64,000 nt of DNA, taken from NCBI RefSeq assembly GCF_036075115.1, contig NZ_CP107958.1, positions 8,308,001 to 8,372,000 of the forward strand, written 5' to 3'. Below are positions 53,258-61,478 of the stretch, in pieces. The notes below the pieces were generated by a model that saw only the letters and a list, made by a program, of their open reading frames with translations, searched no databases and was not told where the DNA came from. Source of the stretch: Streptomyces sp. NBC_00377. GTDB taxonomy: Bacteria; Actinomycetota; Actinomycetes; Streptomycetales; Streptomycetaceae. The number at the start of each line of letters is the position of its first letter. Within the stretch, counting starts at the first letter, position 1. The translations under genes and the position numbers were made by a program.

Positions 53258-53301
53258 AATGTCAAACAATCAGGCCAAGAAATCTGATAGAGTTCAACAT
53301 T
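53258..53301. promoter_or_regulatory. Nested inverted repeats before iclR, likely operator
   Basis: AATGTCAAAC (53258-53267) pairs with GTTCAACATT (53292-53301) with two mismatches. Inside it, ATCAG (53269-53273) pairs with CTGAT (53284-53288). The right arm touches the iclR start codon, so a bound protein would block its own expression. The stretch is strikingly AT-rich. Confidence 0.65.
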
Positions 53302-54039
53302 ATGGAATCCGAGACGTCATCCGGCCGTGTGCTCCAGTCCGTACAGCGGGCTTTCGACCTGCTGGAACGCATCGCGACGCACCCCGAAGGCGCACGGTTG
53401 AGCGAGCTCGCCGACGGCGCCGGACTCAACCGCAGCACCGCCCACAACTTGCTCGCTTCCCTCGAAGGGCTCGGCTACATCACCCAGGACAAGAAGGGCG
53501 CCGCCTACCGGCTGACCGGCAAGCTCAACCGCCTGCTGCGCCTGGACGCCGAGGCGGAACACGCCCTGCGCGCCCGCATCCGGCCCGTGCTCAAGAACGT
53601 GAGCCAGGCATCGGGCGAGTCCACCTTCCTCGCGTTCGCCACCGGCACCGACTACCTGTGCGTGGACGCCGTGCAATCGGACCAGCCCCTGCACCTCGCC
53701 GTCAGACCCGGCGAGCGAAAGTCACTGATCGGCGAGGCGCTCGGCCACGCCCTGCTCGCAGCCGACGCAGACCTCGCCCACCTGGTCCGCGCCGAAGACC
53801 CGGACCGGTGGGAACGCCACGCGCAGGAGATCGCCGACGCCAAGCACCACGGCTTCGCCCTCGACCTGGACAGCCAGCAGGCAGGCATCTCGTGTGTCGC
53901 CGTCGCGGTCACCCCACGCGCCGCGATCGCCGTCGCCGGGCCCACCAGCCGCCTCCCGGAATCACGCCTCATCACAATCGGCCAGAAGATCCGCGAGGCA
54001 CTGGACAAAGTTCGACCGGCCAACCAGGAATGGCTGTGA
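53302..54039 (+). CDS. IclR-family transcriptional regulator
   Basis: The 245-residue protein has the IclR winged helix (about 8-70; VLQSVQRAFDLLERIA, LNRSTAHNLLASLEGLGYI) and the GAF-like effector domain (about 80-240; SGESTFLAFATGTDYLCVDA, GFALDLDSQQAGISCVAVAV). ATG 53302 gives the right length but has no clear ribosome site, so the message may be nearly leaderless. It probably controls the divergent SDR and MFS genes and itself. The effector is probably a small aromatic or carboxylic acid, as in the family, but this is inferred. Confidence 0.92.
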   Translation: MESETSSGRVLQSVQRAFDLLERIATHPEGARLSELADGAGLNRSTAHNLLASLEGLGYITQDKKGAAYRLTGKLNRLLRLDAEAEHALRARIRPVLKNVSQASGESTFLAFATGTDYLCVDAVQSDQPLHLAVRPGERKSLIGEALGHALLAADADLAHLVRAEDPDRWERHAQEIADAKHHGFALDLDSQQAGISCVAVAVTPRAAIAVAGPTSRLPESRLITIGQKIREALDKVRPANQEWL

Positions 54040-54102
54040 CCCTGAACCACTCGAAAGCGGAAAGCCAGCGCATGTGAAAGCGCGCCGGCCTTACGGCCTA
54101 AT

Positions 54103-54165
54103 CAGTCCGGTGGTCTGGGCGCAGGCTCTTCTTCAGGTGCGCCCAGACCACCCCCGGCCGGACTG
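54103..54165 (+). terminator. Long hairpin after iclR, inside the IS630 remnant
   Basis: GGTGGTCTGGGCGCA (54109-54123) pairs perfectly with TGCGCCCAGACCACC (54138-54152), and CAGTCCGG (54103-54110) with CCGGACTG (54158-54165). It can end iclR transcription. It coincides with the 3' end of a transposase remnant. Confidence 0.7.
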
Positions 54166-54290
54166 AGGTCGGGGGTGTAGGTCGGGAAGCGGAAGACCGT
54201 CAGCCAGGGCCGTTTGCCGATCAGCTCGCGCATAGCGGCGTCGACGCGGTAATCCGGGTTCTCTCCGGCACACTGGTGACCGTGCTGCAA
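54104..54290 (-). pseudogene. C-terminal fragment of an IS630-family transposase
   Basis: The translation RVDAAMRELIGKRPWLTVFR and FPTYTPDLSPAGG matches the end of DDE-type IS630 transposases, where the conserved line is P-Y-(A/T)-P-(E/D)-L-x-P-x-E/G. After SPAGG the frame shifts; in the other frame VWAHLKKSL-like text follows. No N-terminal part and no clear terminal repeats are seen. Confidence 0.75.
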
Positions 54291-54494
54291 CTCGGCCCCC
54301 GCTCTGCTGCATTGAGCGGAAGGCATCGCCCAACGCGGTTACGCGCAGGCCTTCTGTCGCCCTCGGCGGGCGCGCATGGGTATCCCACGTTTCGGTGAAG
54401 CGGGCGTGCCGTGAGAGCGCCTGGACGGTCTTTCGGATCATGCTGGCCTGGTCCGCCGGATTTGCTGATCGGGCCCCGCGCAGGAGGTGCGCAC

Positions 54495-54770
54495 GAACCC
54501 ATTCCGGTGCCTCAGCCACACCCGGCCACTCCACCTCCGCAGCGCCTTGATCTCGCGCAGCATCTCGGAGGGAAGATCCTCATCGAGGAGGCGTGCGGCG
54601 GGCTTCCCGACGACCTCGTCCGGCGGATGGCCCAGCAACTGGCGGGCGCCCTCGCTCCACCTCGTCACGATGCCCTGCTGATCGACGACAGCCCAGGCCG
54701 CGCCACCGTCGTCGAGCACGTCGCCAGGCTGGCCCAGTCGTGCAGCGACCGGGATCCGTCGATGTTCCAT
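54495..54770 (-). pseudogene. N-terminal PAS fragment of a SpoIIE-type phosphatase
   Basis: The frame begins MEHRRIPVAARLGQPGDVLD and contains a PAS-like domain (AAWAVVDQQGIVTRWSEGAR, QLLGHPPDEVVGKPAARLL). It ends in low-similarity sequence before any phosphatase motif. Between 54290 and 54495 and from 54771 to 54984 I see no recognisable gene. Confidence 0.65.
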
Positions 54771-54984
54771 CGCCGTCTCGCTTCTACGGGCCCTGGGGGC
54801 TTCGGCCTGCCGACACCAGTTTGCAGGCCGACCCCGTATCCCCATGTTGCTACGCTTCACCCGACGACGCCTGGCTGGGATCTTCAGTCACCTCAGGCAT
54901 GTCAGCCGTCTGTACGGATCTTTGTCCGCGGGCAGGCGTGGGACAGCGGGTCCGCCGGCACCGCAAACGGACACGGTGTGCCCT

Positions 54985-56874
54985 TCACCGGGTGTGACCG
55001 GGACGGCGGAGGACCGGGCGCAAAGCCTCGATGACGCCGGGGTCGTCCACCGTGGAGGGGATGGGTTCGTCGAGTCCGTCGGCGATGCCGCGCATCGTCT
55101 TGCGCAGGATCTTGCCCGAGCGGGTCTTGGGCAGGGCGGCCACGACCGTGACGTCCTTGAGGGAGGCGACGGCGCCGATCCGGTCGCGGACGAGTTGGAC
55201 GAGTTCGGCCTCGACCTCGCTCGGTTCGCGGTCGGTTCCGGCTTTCAGGACGACGAAGCCGCGCGGGATCTGGCCCTTGAGCTCGTCGGCGACGCCGATG
55301 ACGGCGCATTCTGCGACGTCGGGATGGGCGGCCAGGGCCTCTTCCATGGTGCCGGTGGACAGCCGGTGTCCGGCGACGTTGATGACGTCGTCGGTGCGGC
55401 CCATGACGAAGACGTAGCCGTCGTCGTCGATGTGGCCGCTGTCGCCGGTGAGGTAGTAGCCGTCGTAGGCGGAGAGGTAGGAGGCGACGTAGCGGTCGTC
55501 GTCGTTCCAGAGGGTGGGGAGCGCGCCGGGCGGCAGGGGGAGCTTCACGACGATCGCACCGTCGACGCCTGCGGGCACCGCCCTGCCCGAGGCGTCGAGG
55601 ACGCGGACGTCCCATCCGGGCAGCGGCCGGGTGGGGGAGCCGGGCTTGAGGGGAGCGGCTTCGATGCCCACGGGGTTGGCGACGATGGGCCAGCCGGTCT
55701 CGGTCTGCCACCAGTGGTCGATCACCGGGACGCCCAGGAGAGCGCTCGCCCAGTGATAGGTCTCGGGGTCGAGGCGCTCGCCGGCGAGGAAGAGGTAGCG
55801 CAGGCGGGAGAGGTCGTGGTCCGCGGTGAGCGTTCCCTTCGGGTCCTCCTTGCGAATGGCCCGGAAAGCGGTGGGCGCGGTGAACATGGTCTTGACGCCG
55901 CACTCGGCGGCGACGCGCCAGAACTGGCCCGCGTCCGGGGTGCCGACCGGCTTGCCCTCGTACAGGACGGTGGTGGCGCCGGCCAGCAGCGGCCCGTAGA
56001 CGATGTACGAGTGCCCGACGACCCATCCGACGTCGGAGCCGGTGAACATCGTCTCGCCCGGGCCCACGTCGTACACGGCGCCCATCGACCAGTGCAGGGC
56101 GACCGCGTAGCCGCCGCAGTCACGCACGACTCCCTTGGGTTTTCCGGTCGTTCCGGACGTGTAGAGGATGTAGAGGGGATCGGTGGCGGGGACGGGAACG
56201 CAGTCGGCCGGCGGCGCGGCGGAGACCAGCTCTGCCCAGTCGAGATCGTCGGGCCCCAACTCGGCCCGCTCCTGTGGGCGTTGCAGGATCACGCTCTTCT
56301 GCGGCTTGTGGGCGGCGAGTTCGACCGCCCGGTCGAGCAGGGGCTTGTACGGGATGACCCGCTCGCCCTCGATGCCGCAGGAGGCGGAGACGACCACCTT
56401 CGGCGTGGCGTCGTCGATACGGAGGGCCAGCTCGCGTGGGGCGAAGCCACCGAAGACGACCGAGTGGACCGCGCCGATCCGTGCGCAGGCCAGCATCGCG
56501 ACGGCGGCCTCGGGAACCATCGGCATGTAGATGACCACGCGGTCGCCGTGTCCCACGCCGAGCTGCGCGAGCGCTCCGGCGAAGGCCGCCACCTCGTTCC
56601 TGAGCTGTTCGTAGGTGTAGATGCGGCGGGTGTCGGTCACGGGGGAGTCGTAGACGAGTGCGGGTTGTTCGCCGCGGCCGGCTGCGACGTGCCGGTCGAG
56701 CGCGTTGAAACAGACGTTGAGCCGCCCGTCGGGAAACCAGCGGTGGAACGGGGCACCCGAGGAGTCCAGGGCGCGTTGCGGAGCGACATCCCAGTCGATG
56801 CCCTCCGCCGCCTTCAGCCAGAAGCTCTCCGGGTCCTCGGTACTCGCACGGAAGACACTCTCGTATGTTCCCAT
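54985..56874 (-). CDS. Propionyl/acetyl-CoA synthetase (PrpE-like)
   Basis: The 629-residue AMP-forming ligase has the acetyl-CoA synthetase N-terminal region (FWLKAAEGIDWDVAPQRAL), the P-loop YILYTSGTTGKPKG, VTWVVGHSYIVYGPLL-like helices, the core WWQTETGWP, YYLTGDSGHIDDDGYVFVMG, and the catalytic Lys in LPKTRSGKILRKTM, a site often acetylated. Its length is shorter than acetyl-CoA synthetase (about 650) and fits PrpE. It activates acetate, propionate or a similar short acid to the CoA ester. ATG 56874 follows AAAGGAGTG. A degraded piece of this gene lies at 45885-46025. Confidence 0.92.
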   Translation of the reverse strand: MGTYESVFRASTEDPESFWLKAAEGIDWDVAPQRALDSSGAPFHRWFPDGRLNVCFNALDRHVAAGRGEQPALVYDSPVTDTRRIYTYEQLRNEVAAFAGALAQLGVGHGDRVVIYMPMVPEAAVAMLACARIGAVHSVVFGGFAPRELALRIDDATPKVVVSASCGIEGERVIPYKPLLDRAVELAAHKPQKSVILQRPQERAELGPDDLDWAELVSAAPPADCVPVPATDPLYILYTSGTTGKPKGVVRDCGGYAVALHWSMGAVYDVGPGETMFTGSDVGWVVGHSYIVYGPLLAGATTVLYEGKPVGTPDAGQFWRVAAECGVKTMFTAPTAFRAIRKEDPKGTLTADHDLSRLRYLFLAGERLDPETYHWASALLGVPVIDHWWQTETGWPIVANPVGIEAAPLKPGSPTRPLPGWDVRVLDASGRAVPAGVDGAIVVKLPLPPGALPTLWNDDDRYVASYLSAYDGYYLTGDSGHIDDDGYVFVMGRTDDVINVAGHRLSTGTMEEALAAHPDVAECAVIGVADELKGQIPRGFVVLKAGTDREPSEVEAELVQLVRDRIGAVASLKDVTVVAALPKTRSGKILRKTMRGIADGLDEPIPSTVDDPGVIEALRPVLRRPGHTR

Positions 56875-57058
56875 CACGCACTCCTTTGTGGCATCGAGGG
56901 ACGGTGGTGGGGCTGCTCGCACAACGGTGTCGGACACAAGTACCGCATGCCGGCGGGGAGGGTCGAGCAAGATGCCGGCGACCGGCGGACAGGTCACCGG
57001 CATGGAGGTGGTGCGGCGGCCCGGCCGTCGCCGGGCCCGCCCTCGGTACGGCTTCCGC

Positions 57059-57225
57059 TCACGCGCCGAGGTGCCTGCGCAGCCACTGACCCATCTTGAC
57101 CCATCCACTGGATCGCGCGGTCCACCTCGGGTACGCGCCCGGCGCCCAGGACGAACGAGTGCTGCCCCTCGGGCGGCGGATCGACCTCGGAGGTGACCTT
57201 GAGCGGCGCGGATCGCGGCGAGGCG
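57059..57225 (-). pseudogene. C-terminal fragment of an alpha/beta hydrolase with a duplication frameshift
   Basis: The end of a hydrolase reads PLKVTSEVDPPPEGQHSFVL and GAGRVPEVDRAIQWMGQ. A 10-base duplication (ATGGGTCAAG before ATGGGTCAG) then shifts the frame; in the shifted frame MGQWLRRHLGA and a stop follow. It is preceded (57226-57296) by an unrelated out-of-frame start MSAHHGVVAPDPG, so the gene body is lost. The gap 56875-57058 holds no gene. Confidence 0.7.
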
Positions 57226-57347
57226 CCCGTCGCGGTCGCGGTCGCGGCTGCGGTCGGGGCCGGGATCGGGGGCGACGACGCCGTGGTGCGCGCTCATGGG
57301 GTGTGCCCTTTCCGGGGTGTTCGATGGTCGGCTCGCGGAGCGAGCGG

Positions 57348-57971
57348 TCATGCGGCGCGGTGGTGGGGCGCCACGGAGGCGTGGATCTGGGCGCCGATGT
57401 CGGCGAGGACGACTTCGTCGCTGCGGTGCAGGTGCACGGTGGCGGTCGTGCTGATGTGGATGACCGCGGTGATCACCCGCGCCAGCGTCGCCGCGTCGGC
57501 GGCTTCGATGTGCTCGTCGCGGGCGAGCAGGCCGGTGATGCCGTCCTCGAGGCGGCCGGCAAGGGCCAGGCCCGCTTGCCGGTAAGGCTCGGACGGGTCA
57601 CCGAAGACGAGTTCGTGCAGGTATGTGCGGCCGTTCTCGATGTGCTCCCTCACGCACTCCACCACGGGACGGACGAGGGCGACGACGGACTCCGGCACGC
57701 CCTGTCCGACGGCGGCGTCCGCGGCGGTGAGGCCGGCGTCGATGGCGGCGGCGAACTTCTCGTTCTGCACCATGATCAGCAACTCGGCCTTGGTGGACGC
57801 GTACAGGTAGAGGGTGCCGATCGCGACGTCGGCCCGGCGGGCGATCTGCTGCGTCGTGACCCCGCTGACGCCGTGTTCGGCGAACAGTTCGCGGGCTGCG
57901 GTCATGATGCGCTCGCGCTTGGCGGCTTTGGCCCGCTCACGGCGCCCGTCGACCACGTGACCGCGCTCCAT
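57348..57971 (-). CDS. TetR-family transcriptional regulator
   Basis: The 207-residue protein has the TetR domain (about 15-65; RIMTAARELFAEHGVSGVTT, IARRADVAIGTLYLYASTKA) and a helical effector domain with NGRTYLHELVFGDPSEPYR. It is clearly paralogous to the TetR at 60233-60835, which has VTTQQIADKADIGTGTLFLY and NGRTYLREMVFGDPEEPRH. ATG 57971 follows GGGAGGT. It probably represses itself and the divergent oxidoreductase through repeats at 57995-58006 and 58070-58083. Confidence 0.92.
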   Translation of the reverse strand: MERGHVVDGRRERAKAAKRERIMTAARELFAEHGVSGVTTQQIARRADVAIGTLYLYASTKAELLIMVQNEKFAAAIDAGLTAADAAVGQGVPESVVALVRPVVECVREHIENGRTYLHELVFGDPSEPYRQAGLALAGRLEDGITGLLARDEHIEAADAATLARVITAVIHISTTATVHLHRSDEVVLADIGAQIHASVAPHHRAA

Positions 57972-57994
57972 GGGACCTCCCTTGACAATAATTC

Positions 57995-58006
57995 TGAGTG
58001 GACTCA
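57995..58006. promoter_or_regulatory. Inverted repeat TGAGT-GG-ACTCA between tetR and oxidoreductase
   Basis: A perfect 5-bp inverted repeat with a 2-base centre lies in the tetR promoter, next to a TTGACA at 57982-57987 read on the plus strand. Confidence 0.5.
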
Positions 58007-58069
58007 TGATTGAGCGTACTCGGATTAGTGGAGTGAGGCGAGGCCCCTGACGTCGCGCTGAATTGGCTG

Positions 58070-58083
58070 ATCTGATCTCAGAT
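58070..58083. promoter_or_regulatory. Inverted repeat ATCTGA-TC-TCAGAT before the oxidoreductase
   Basis: A perfect 6-bp inverted repeat with a 2-base centre lies 37 bases before the start codon at 58120. CTGA...TCAG arms recur at 60195-60208 before the paralogous tetR gene. Confidence 0.5.
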
Positions 58084-58119
58084 GTGGATAAACAGGATGA
58101 AGGCAAGGAGCGACGCCCC

Positions 58120-59115
58120 ATGAGAGCGTTCGTCGTCACCAAGTACAAGGAGCCGCTGCAAGAGGCGGACGTCCCCGAGCCCACCGTGGGGGAGCGCGAC
58201 GTGCTGGTGCGGGTGGAGGCCGCCGGGCTGAACCCGCTGGATGAGAAGATCCGCGCCGGTGAGTTCAAGCAGATCCTGCCCTACAAGCTGCCGCTGATCC
58301 TGGGCAACGACGTCGCGGGCACTGTCATCGGCGTCGGGACGGCGGTTCGCGGCTTCAAGCCCGGAGACGAGGTCTACGCCCGACCCGACCAGGGGCGCAT
58401 CGGCACCTTCGCCGAGCGCATCGCCGTCGCGGAGGGCGACCTGGCGCTCAAGCCGGCCTCGATCAGCATGGATGAGGCGGGCTCGCTGCCGCTGGCGGCG
58501 CTCACGGCGTGGCAGGCGCTGGTGGAGCGCGGGAGGGTGCGGCCAGGGCAGAAGGTTCTCATCCACGCCGGCGCCGGCGGGGTCGGTTCGATCGCGATCC
58601 AGCTGGCCAGGCACCTCGGTGCGAGCGTCGCCACGACCGCCGGCGGTTCCAACGCGCACTTCGTGCGCACGCTCGGTGCGGACACGGTGATCGATTACCG
58701 CAGCCAGGACTTCGAGCAGCTCCTGACCGGCTACGACCTCGTGCTGGACAGCCTCGGTGGTGAGAATCTCGAGAAGTCCCTGCGGGTGCTCAAGCCCGGC
58801 GGCAAGGTCATCGGGATCGCCGGTCCCCCGGACCCCGCGTTCGCCCGCGAGGCCGGTCTGAACCCGCTGCTGCGCCTGGCGGTCGCAGGCCTGAGCGGCA
58901 AGATCCGCAGGCAGGCGAAGAAGCTCGGGGTGACGTACGAGTTCCTGCTCATGCGTGCCAGCGGCGACCAGCTCCGCCAGATCGCCACCCTCATCGACCA
59001 GGGCGTGGTGCGCCCGGTCGTGGGGAAGGTGGTCGGCTTCGACCAGACCCCGCAGGCGCTGGAGTCCCTGTCCCGGGGCGGGATCCGCGGCAAGGCCGTC
59101 ATCGGCAACAGCTGA
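58120..59115 (+). CDS. NADP-dependent quinone/enone oxidoreductase (zinc-free MDR)
   Basis: The 331-residue protein has the QOR-type pattern: AAGLNPLDEKIRAGEFKQIL, LILGNDVAGTVIGVG, the cofactor loop VLIHAGAGGVGSIAIQLARH and LVLDSLGGENLEKSLRVLKP. Zinc ligands are absent. It likely reduces quinones or alpha,beta-unsaturated carbonyls. ATG 58120 follows AAGGAGCG. It is the first gene of an apparent unit with the alpha/beta hydrolase (48 bases downstream) and is divergent from its likely TetR repressor. Confidence 0.93.
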   Translation: MRAFVVTKYKEPLQEADVPEPTVGERDVLVRVEAAGLNPLDEKIRAGEFKQILPYKLPLILGNDVAGTVIGVGTAVRGFKPGDEVYARPDQGRIGTFAERIAVAEGDLALKPASISMDEAGSLPLAALTAWQALVERGRVRPGQKVLIHAGAGGVGSIAIQLARHLGASVATTAGGSNAHFVRTLGADTVIDYRSQDFEQLLTGYDLVLDSLGGENLEKSLRVLKPGGKVIGIAGPPDPAFAREAGLNPLLRLAVAGLSGKIRRQAKKLGVTYEFLLMRASGDQLRQIATLIDQGVVRPVVGKVVGFDQTPQALESLSRGGIRGKAVIGNS

Positions 59116-59163
59116 CCCGCCGCAACCGCGACGGGCGACACGAAGACACGAGGAGACTCCGAC

Positions 59164-60030
59164 ATGAGCAGCGCCGACATCCCGAACGAAGCCGTCATCA
59201 CCTCCTACGCGAAGGCCCCGGCCCGCACCGTCAGCGCCGGTGGCGTCACCTACGCCTACCGCGAGCTGGGACCGAAGGGCGGCATCCCCGTCGTCTTCTT
59301 CGTCCACCTCGCCGCGACCCTGGACAACTGGGACCCCCGCATCATCGACCCCGTCGCGAAGGGCCGTCACGTCATCGCCTTCGACAACCGCGGTGTCGGG
59401 GCGTCCACCGGCCAGGTGCCGGACAGTGTCGAGGCGATGGCCGACGACGCCTATACCTTCATCAAGGCGCTCGGGTACGACAAGATCGACGTCTTCTCCT
59501 TCTCCCTGGGCGGCATGGTCGCCCAGGCCCTGGTGGTCAAGCACCCCGAGCTCGTCCGCAAGCTCGTCCTCACCGGCACCGGGCCCAAGGGCGGCAAGGA
59601 CATCGACAAGGTCGCCGGAACCACCTACCGGGACATCCTGCGGGCCACCCTGACCCGGTCGGACCCCAAGGAGTTCCTGTTCTTCAACCGCGACTCCGTC
59701 GGCAAGGCCGCCGGACGCGCGTTCGTCGACCGGCTGGGCGAGCGCACCGTCGACCGCGACGCGAAGATCAAGACCAAGGCGTTCCGGACGCAGCTGAAGG
59801 CGATCAAGAAGTGGGGGCGCTCCGCCCCCGACGACCTGTCGTCGATCACGCAGCCCACCCTGATCGCCAACGGCGACAACGACCGCATGGTGCCCTCGGT
59901 CCTGTCGGGCGACCTGCACCGGCGCATCAAGGGCAGTCAGGTGATCATCTACCCCGGCTCCGGGCACGGCGGCATCTTCCAGTACCACGAGGAGTTCGCC
60001 CCCGTGGCGGTCGAGTTCCTCGCCCGATGA
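59164..60030 (+). CDS. Alpha/beta hydrolase
   Basis: The 288-residue cytoplasmic hydrolase has GGIPVVFFVHLAATLDNWDP (oxyanion region, with His-Leu where many have His-Gly), HVIAFDNRGVGASTGQ, the nucleophile elbow FSFSLGGMVAQ, the acid in LIANGDNDRMVP, and the catalytic His in YPGSGHGGIFQ. It resembles the 3-oxoadipate enol-lactone hydrolase and haloperoxidase-like groups, but the substrate is not defined. ATG 59164 follows CGAGGAGAC. It is probably cotranscribed with the oxidoreductase upstream. Confidence 0.93.
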   Translation: MSSADIPNEAVITSYAKAPARTVSAGGVTYAYRELGPKGGIPVVFFVHLAATLDNWDPRIIDPVAKGRHVIAFDNRGVGASTGQVPDSVEAMADDAYTFIKALGYDKIDVFSFSLGGMVAQALVVKHPELVRKLVLTGTGPKGGKDIDKVAGTTYRDILRATLTRSDPKEFLFFNRDSVGKAAGRAFVDRLGERTVDRDAKIKTKAFRTQLKAIKKWGRSAPDDLSSITQPTLIANGDNDRMVPSVLSGDLHRRIKGSQVIIYPGSGHGGIFQYHEEFAPVAVEFLAR

Positions 60031-60194
60031 CCATCGCCCGACCAGGGAGCGAAGGGCAACACCATGAGCACGCTTCGTTCGAGGGGAGGTGAAGTGTGTG
60101 GCTGTTGCACGGATGGGGCGCCGGCTCCTCGCCCTGCCGTGGGAGAATGAGTCCAGCCATATTCGAGCCCACGCGGTAATGACTGTCATCGTAA

Positions 60195-60208
60195 CTGATT
60201 GCAGTCAG
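60195..60208. promoter_or_regulatory. Quasi-palindrome CTGATTGCAGTCAG before tetR
   Basis: The 14-bp site has symmetric CTGA-TGCA-TCAG elements with one mismatched pair. It overlaps a TGACTG-N16-CAGTCA repeat (60180-60207) and lies 24 bases before the tetR start, fitting autoregulation. Confidence 0.5.
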
Positions 60209-60232
60209 AATCTACTCCTGGAGGACACCGCC

Positions 60233-60835
60233 ATGTCTGTCGCCCCCCGGTCGGTCGGACGGCGCGAGCGGAACAAGCAGGAGAAACTCGACCGCATTGT
60301 CGCTGCCGCCAGTGAGCTGTTCGCCGAACACGGCGTCGATGACGTCACGACCCAGCAGATCGCCGACAAGGCCGACATCGGCACCGGGACGCTGTTCCTC
60401 TATGCCAAGACCAAGGGCGAACTGCTCCTGCTCGTGCAGAACGCCAAGTACGCCGAAGCGCTCCAGCAGGGCCGGGCGGACGCCGAGACCGTCCCGGACG
60501 TGCTGGACGCGGTGATCGCGATCGTCCGGCCGATCGTGGAGTGCAACCGCGTCCAGATCGACAACGGCCGCACCTACCTGCGAGAGATGGTCTTCGGTGA
60601 CCCCGAGGAGCCCCGGCACGGCGCGGCACTCGCCATCGTCGCGCAGACCGAGGAGGCCATCGCCGCCGTGCTGCGCCGAGATGAGCGCGTCTCGGAGGGC
60701 GACGCCGCGACGCTGGCACACATCGTGTCCGCCGTGATGTTCCTCAGCACGGCGGCGAGCGTGAACATCGCCCTGAGCGTCGAGGAGATCGTGCAGGAGA
60801 TCCGCAGGCAGGTCGACGTCCTGCTGCCTCGCTGA
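60233..60835 (+). CDS. TetR-family transcriptional regulator
   Basis: The 200-residue protein has the TetR helix-turn-helix (about 12-60; KLDRIVAAASELFAEHGVDD, ADKADIGTGTLFLYAKTKGE) and an effector domain paralogous to that of the TetR at 57348. ATG 60233 follows CTGGAGGAC; the frame is open upstream but has no ribosome site or protein character there. It may act on the operator at 60195 and perhaps on the same unit as its paralogue. Confidence 0.92.
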   Translation: MSVAPRSVGRRERNKQEKLDRIVAAASELFAEHGVDDVTTQQIADKADIGTGTLFLYAKTKGELLLLVQNAKYAEALQQGRADAETVPDVLDAVIAIVRPIVECNRVQIDNGRTYLREMVFGDPEEPRHGAALAIVAQTEEAIAAVLRRDERVSEGDAATLAHIVSAVMFLSTAASVNIALSVEEIVQEIRRQVDVLLPR

Positions 60836-60999
60836 AGCCCCGCCCGGCCTCAGGGCCGGGCGATCGTCAGGACGGTCTTCGGCGGCGTCATGACTCCGAC
60901 CCCGACCCCGACCCCGACCGCGGCGACGGCGCGGCGGCCTGTGGTTCGGTCGGGTGAGTTCACCGCACCGGAATCTCGTCGGCGTTCACTCCGGAAGCG

Positions 61000-61415
61000 G
61001 TTCATCGGCCCATTCGGCGACCTGGGCGCCGCTCGTGCACGGTATGAGCCGTCCGGTCGGTGCTCACTTCCACGCCGCGCACGGTCTGTCGAACGCGATG
61101 CTCTTCCCCGCGGTGACCGCGTTCTCCGTGCCCGCCGCCGTGAGCCGGTACGCCGACTGCGCCCGCGCCCCCGGAGCCGCCCCCGCCGGCGACAGTGCCG
61201 CCCTGGCCGCCGATAGGCTCGTGGAGGCGCTCCGAGCCCTGTGCCAGGATCTTGTGGTGCCCACCCCAAGAGCCCACGGGATCGACAAGGACGAGTGGTT
61301 CCGCCTGTTGCCCCTCACGGCCGGGCAGGCGCTCGCGTCCGGATCCCCGGCCGACAACCCCGTCGTACCGACCGTGGACGAGATCCACGATCTCTACGCG
61401 CAGAGCTACGCCTGA
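61000..61415 (+). pseudogene. 5'-truncated iron-containing alcohol dehydrogenase
   Basis: The last 135 or so codons of an Fe-ADH remain: MSRPVGAHFHAAHGLSNAML (two metal-binding His), FPAVTAFSVPAAVSRYADCA, and TAGQALASGSPADNPVVPTV. The NAD-binding half is absent. Just before it (60850-60891, minus strand) a short tail PKTVLTIARP plus stop resembles the C-terminus of another dehydrogenase. The rest of 60836-61000 contains a CGACCC tandem run and no gene. Confidence 0.8.
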
Positions 61416-61478
61416 CCGGCGAGTGAGGAACGTGATGGCCACGACAGCAGGTCCGCACGGACGGCGAGGTGACGACCG

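Noticed and set aside
58078..60189. 703-residue minus-strand open frame across the oxidoreductase and hydrolase genes
   Set aside because: It spans two confident plus-strand genes and their intergenic space, which real genes would not do; composition is typical of a shadow frame.
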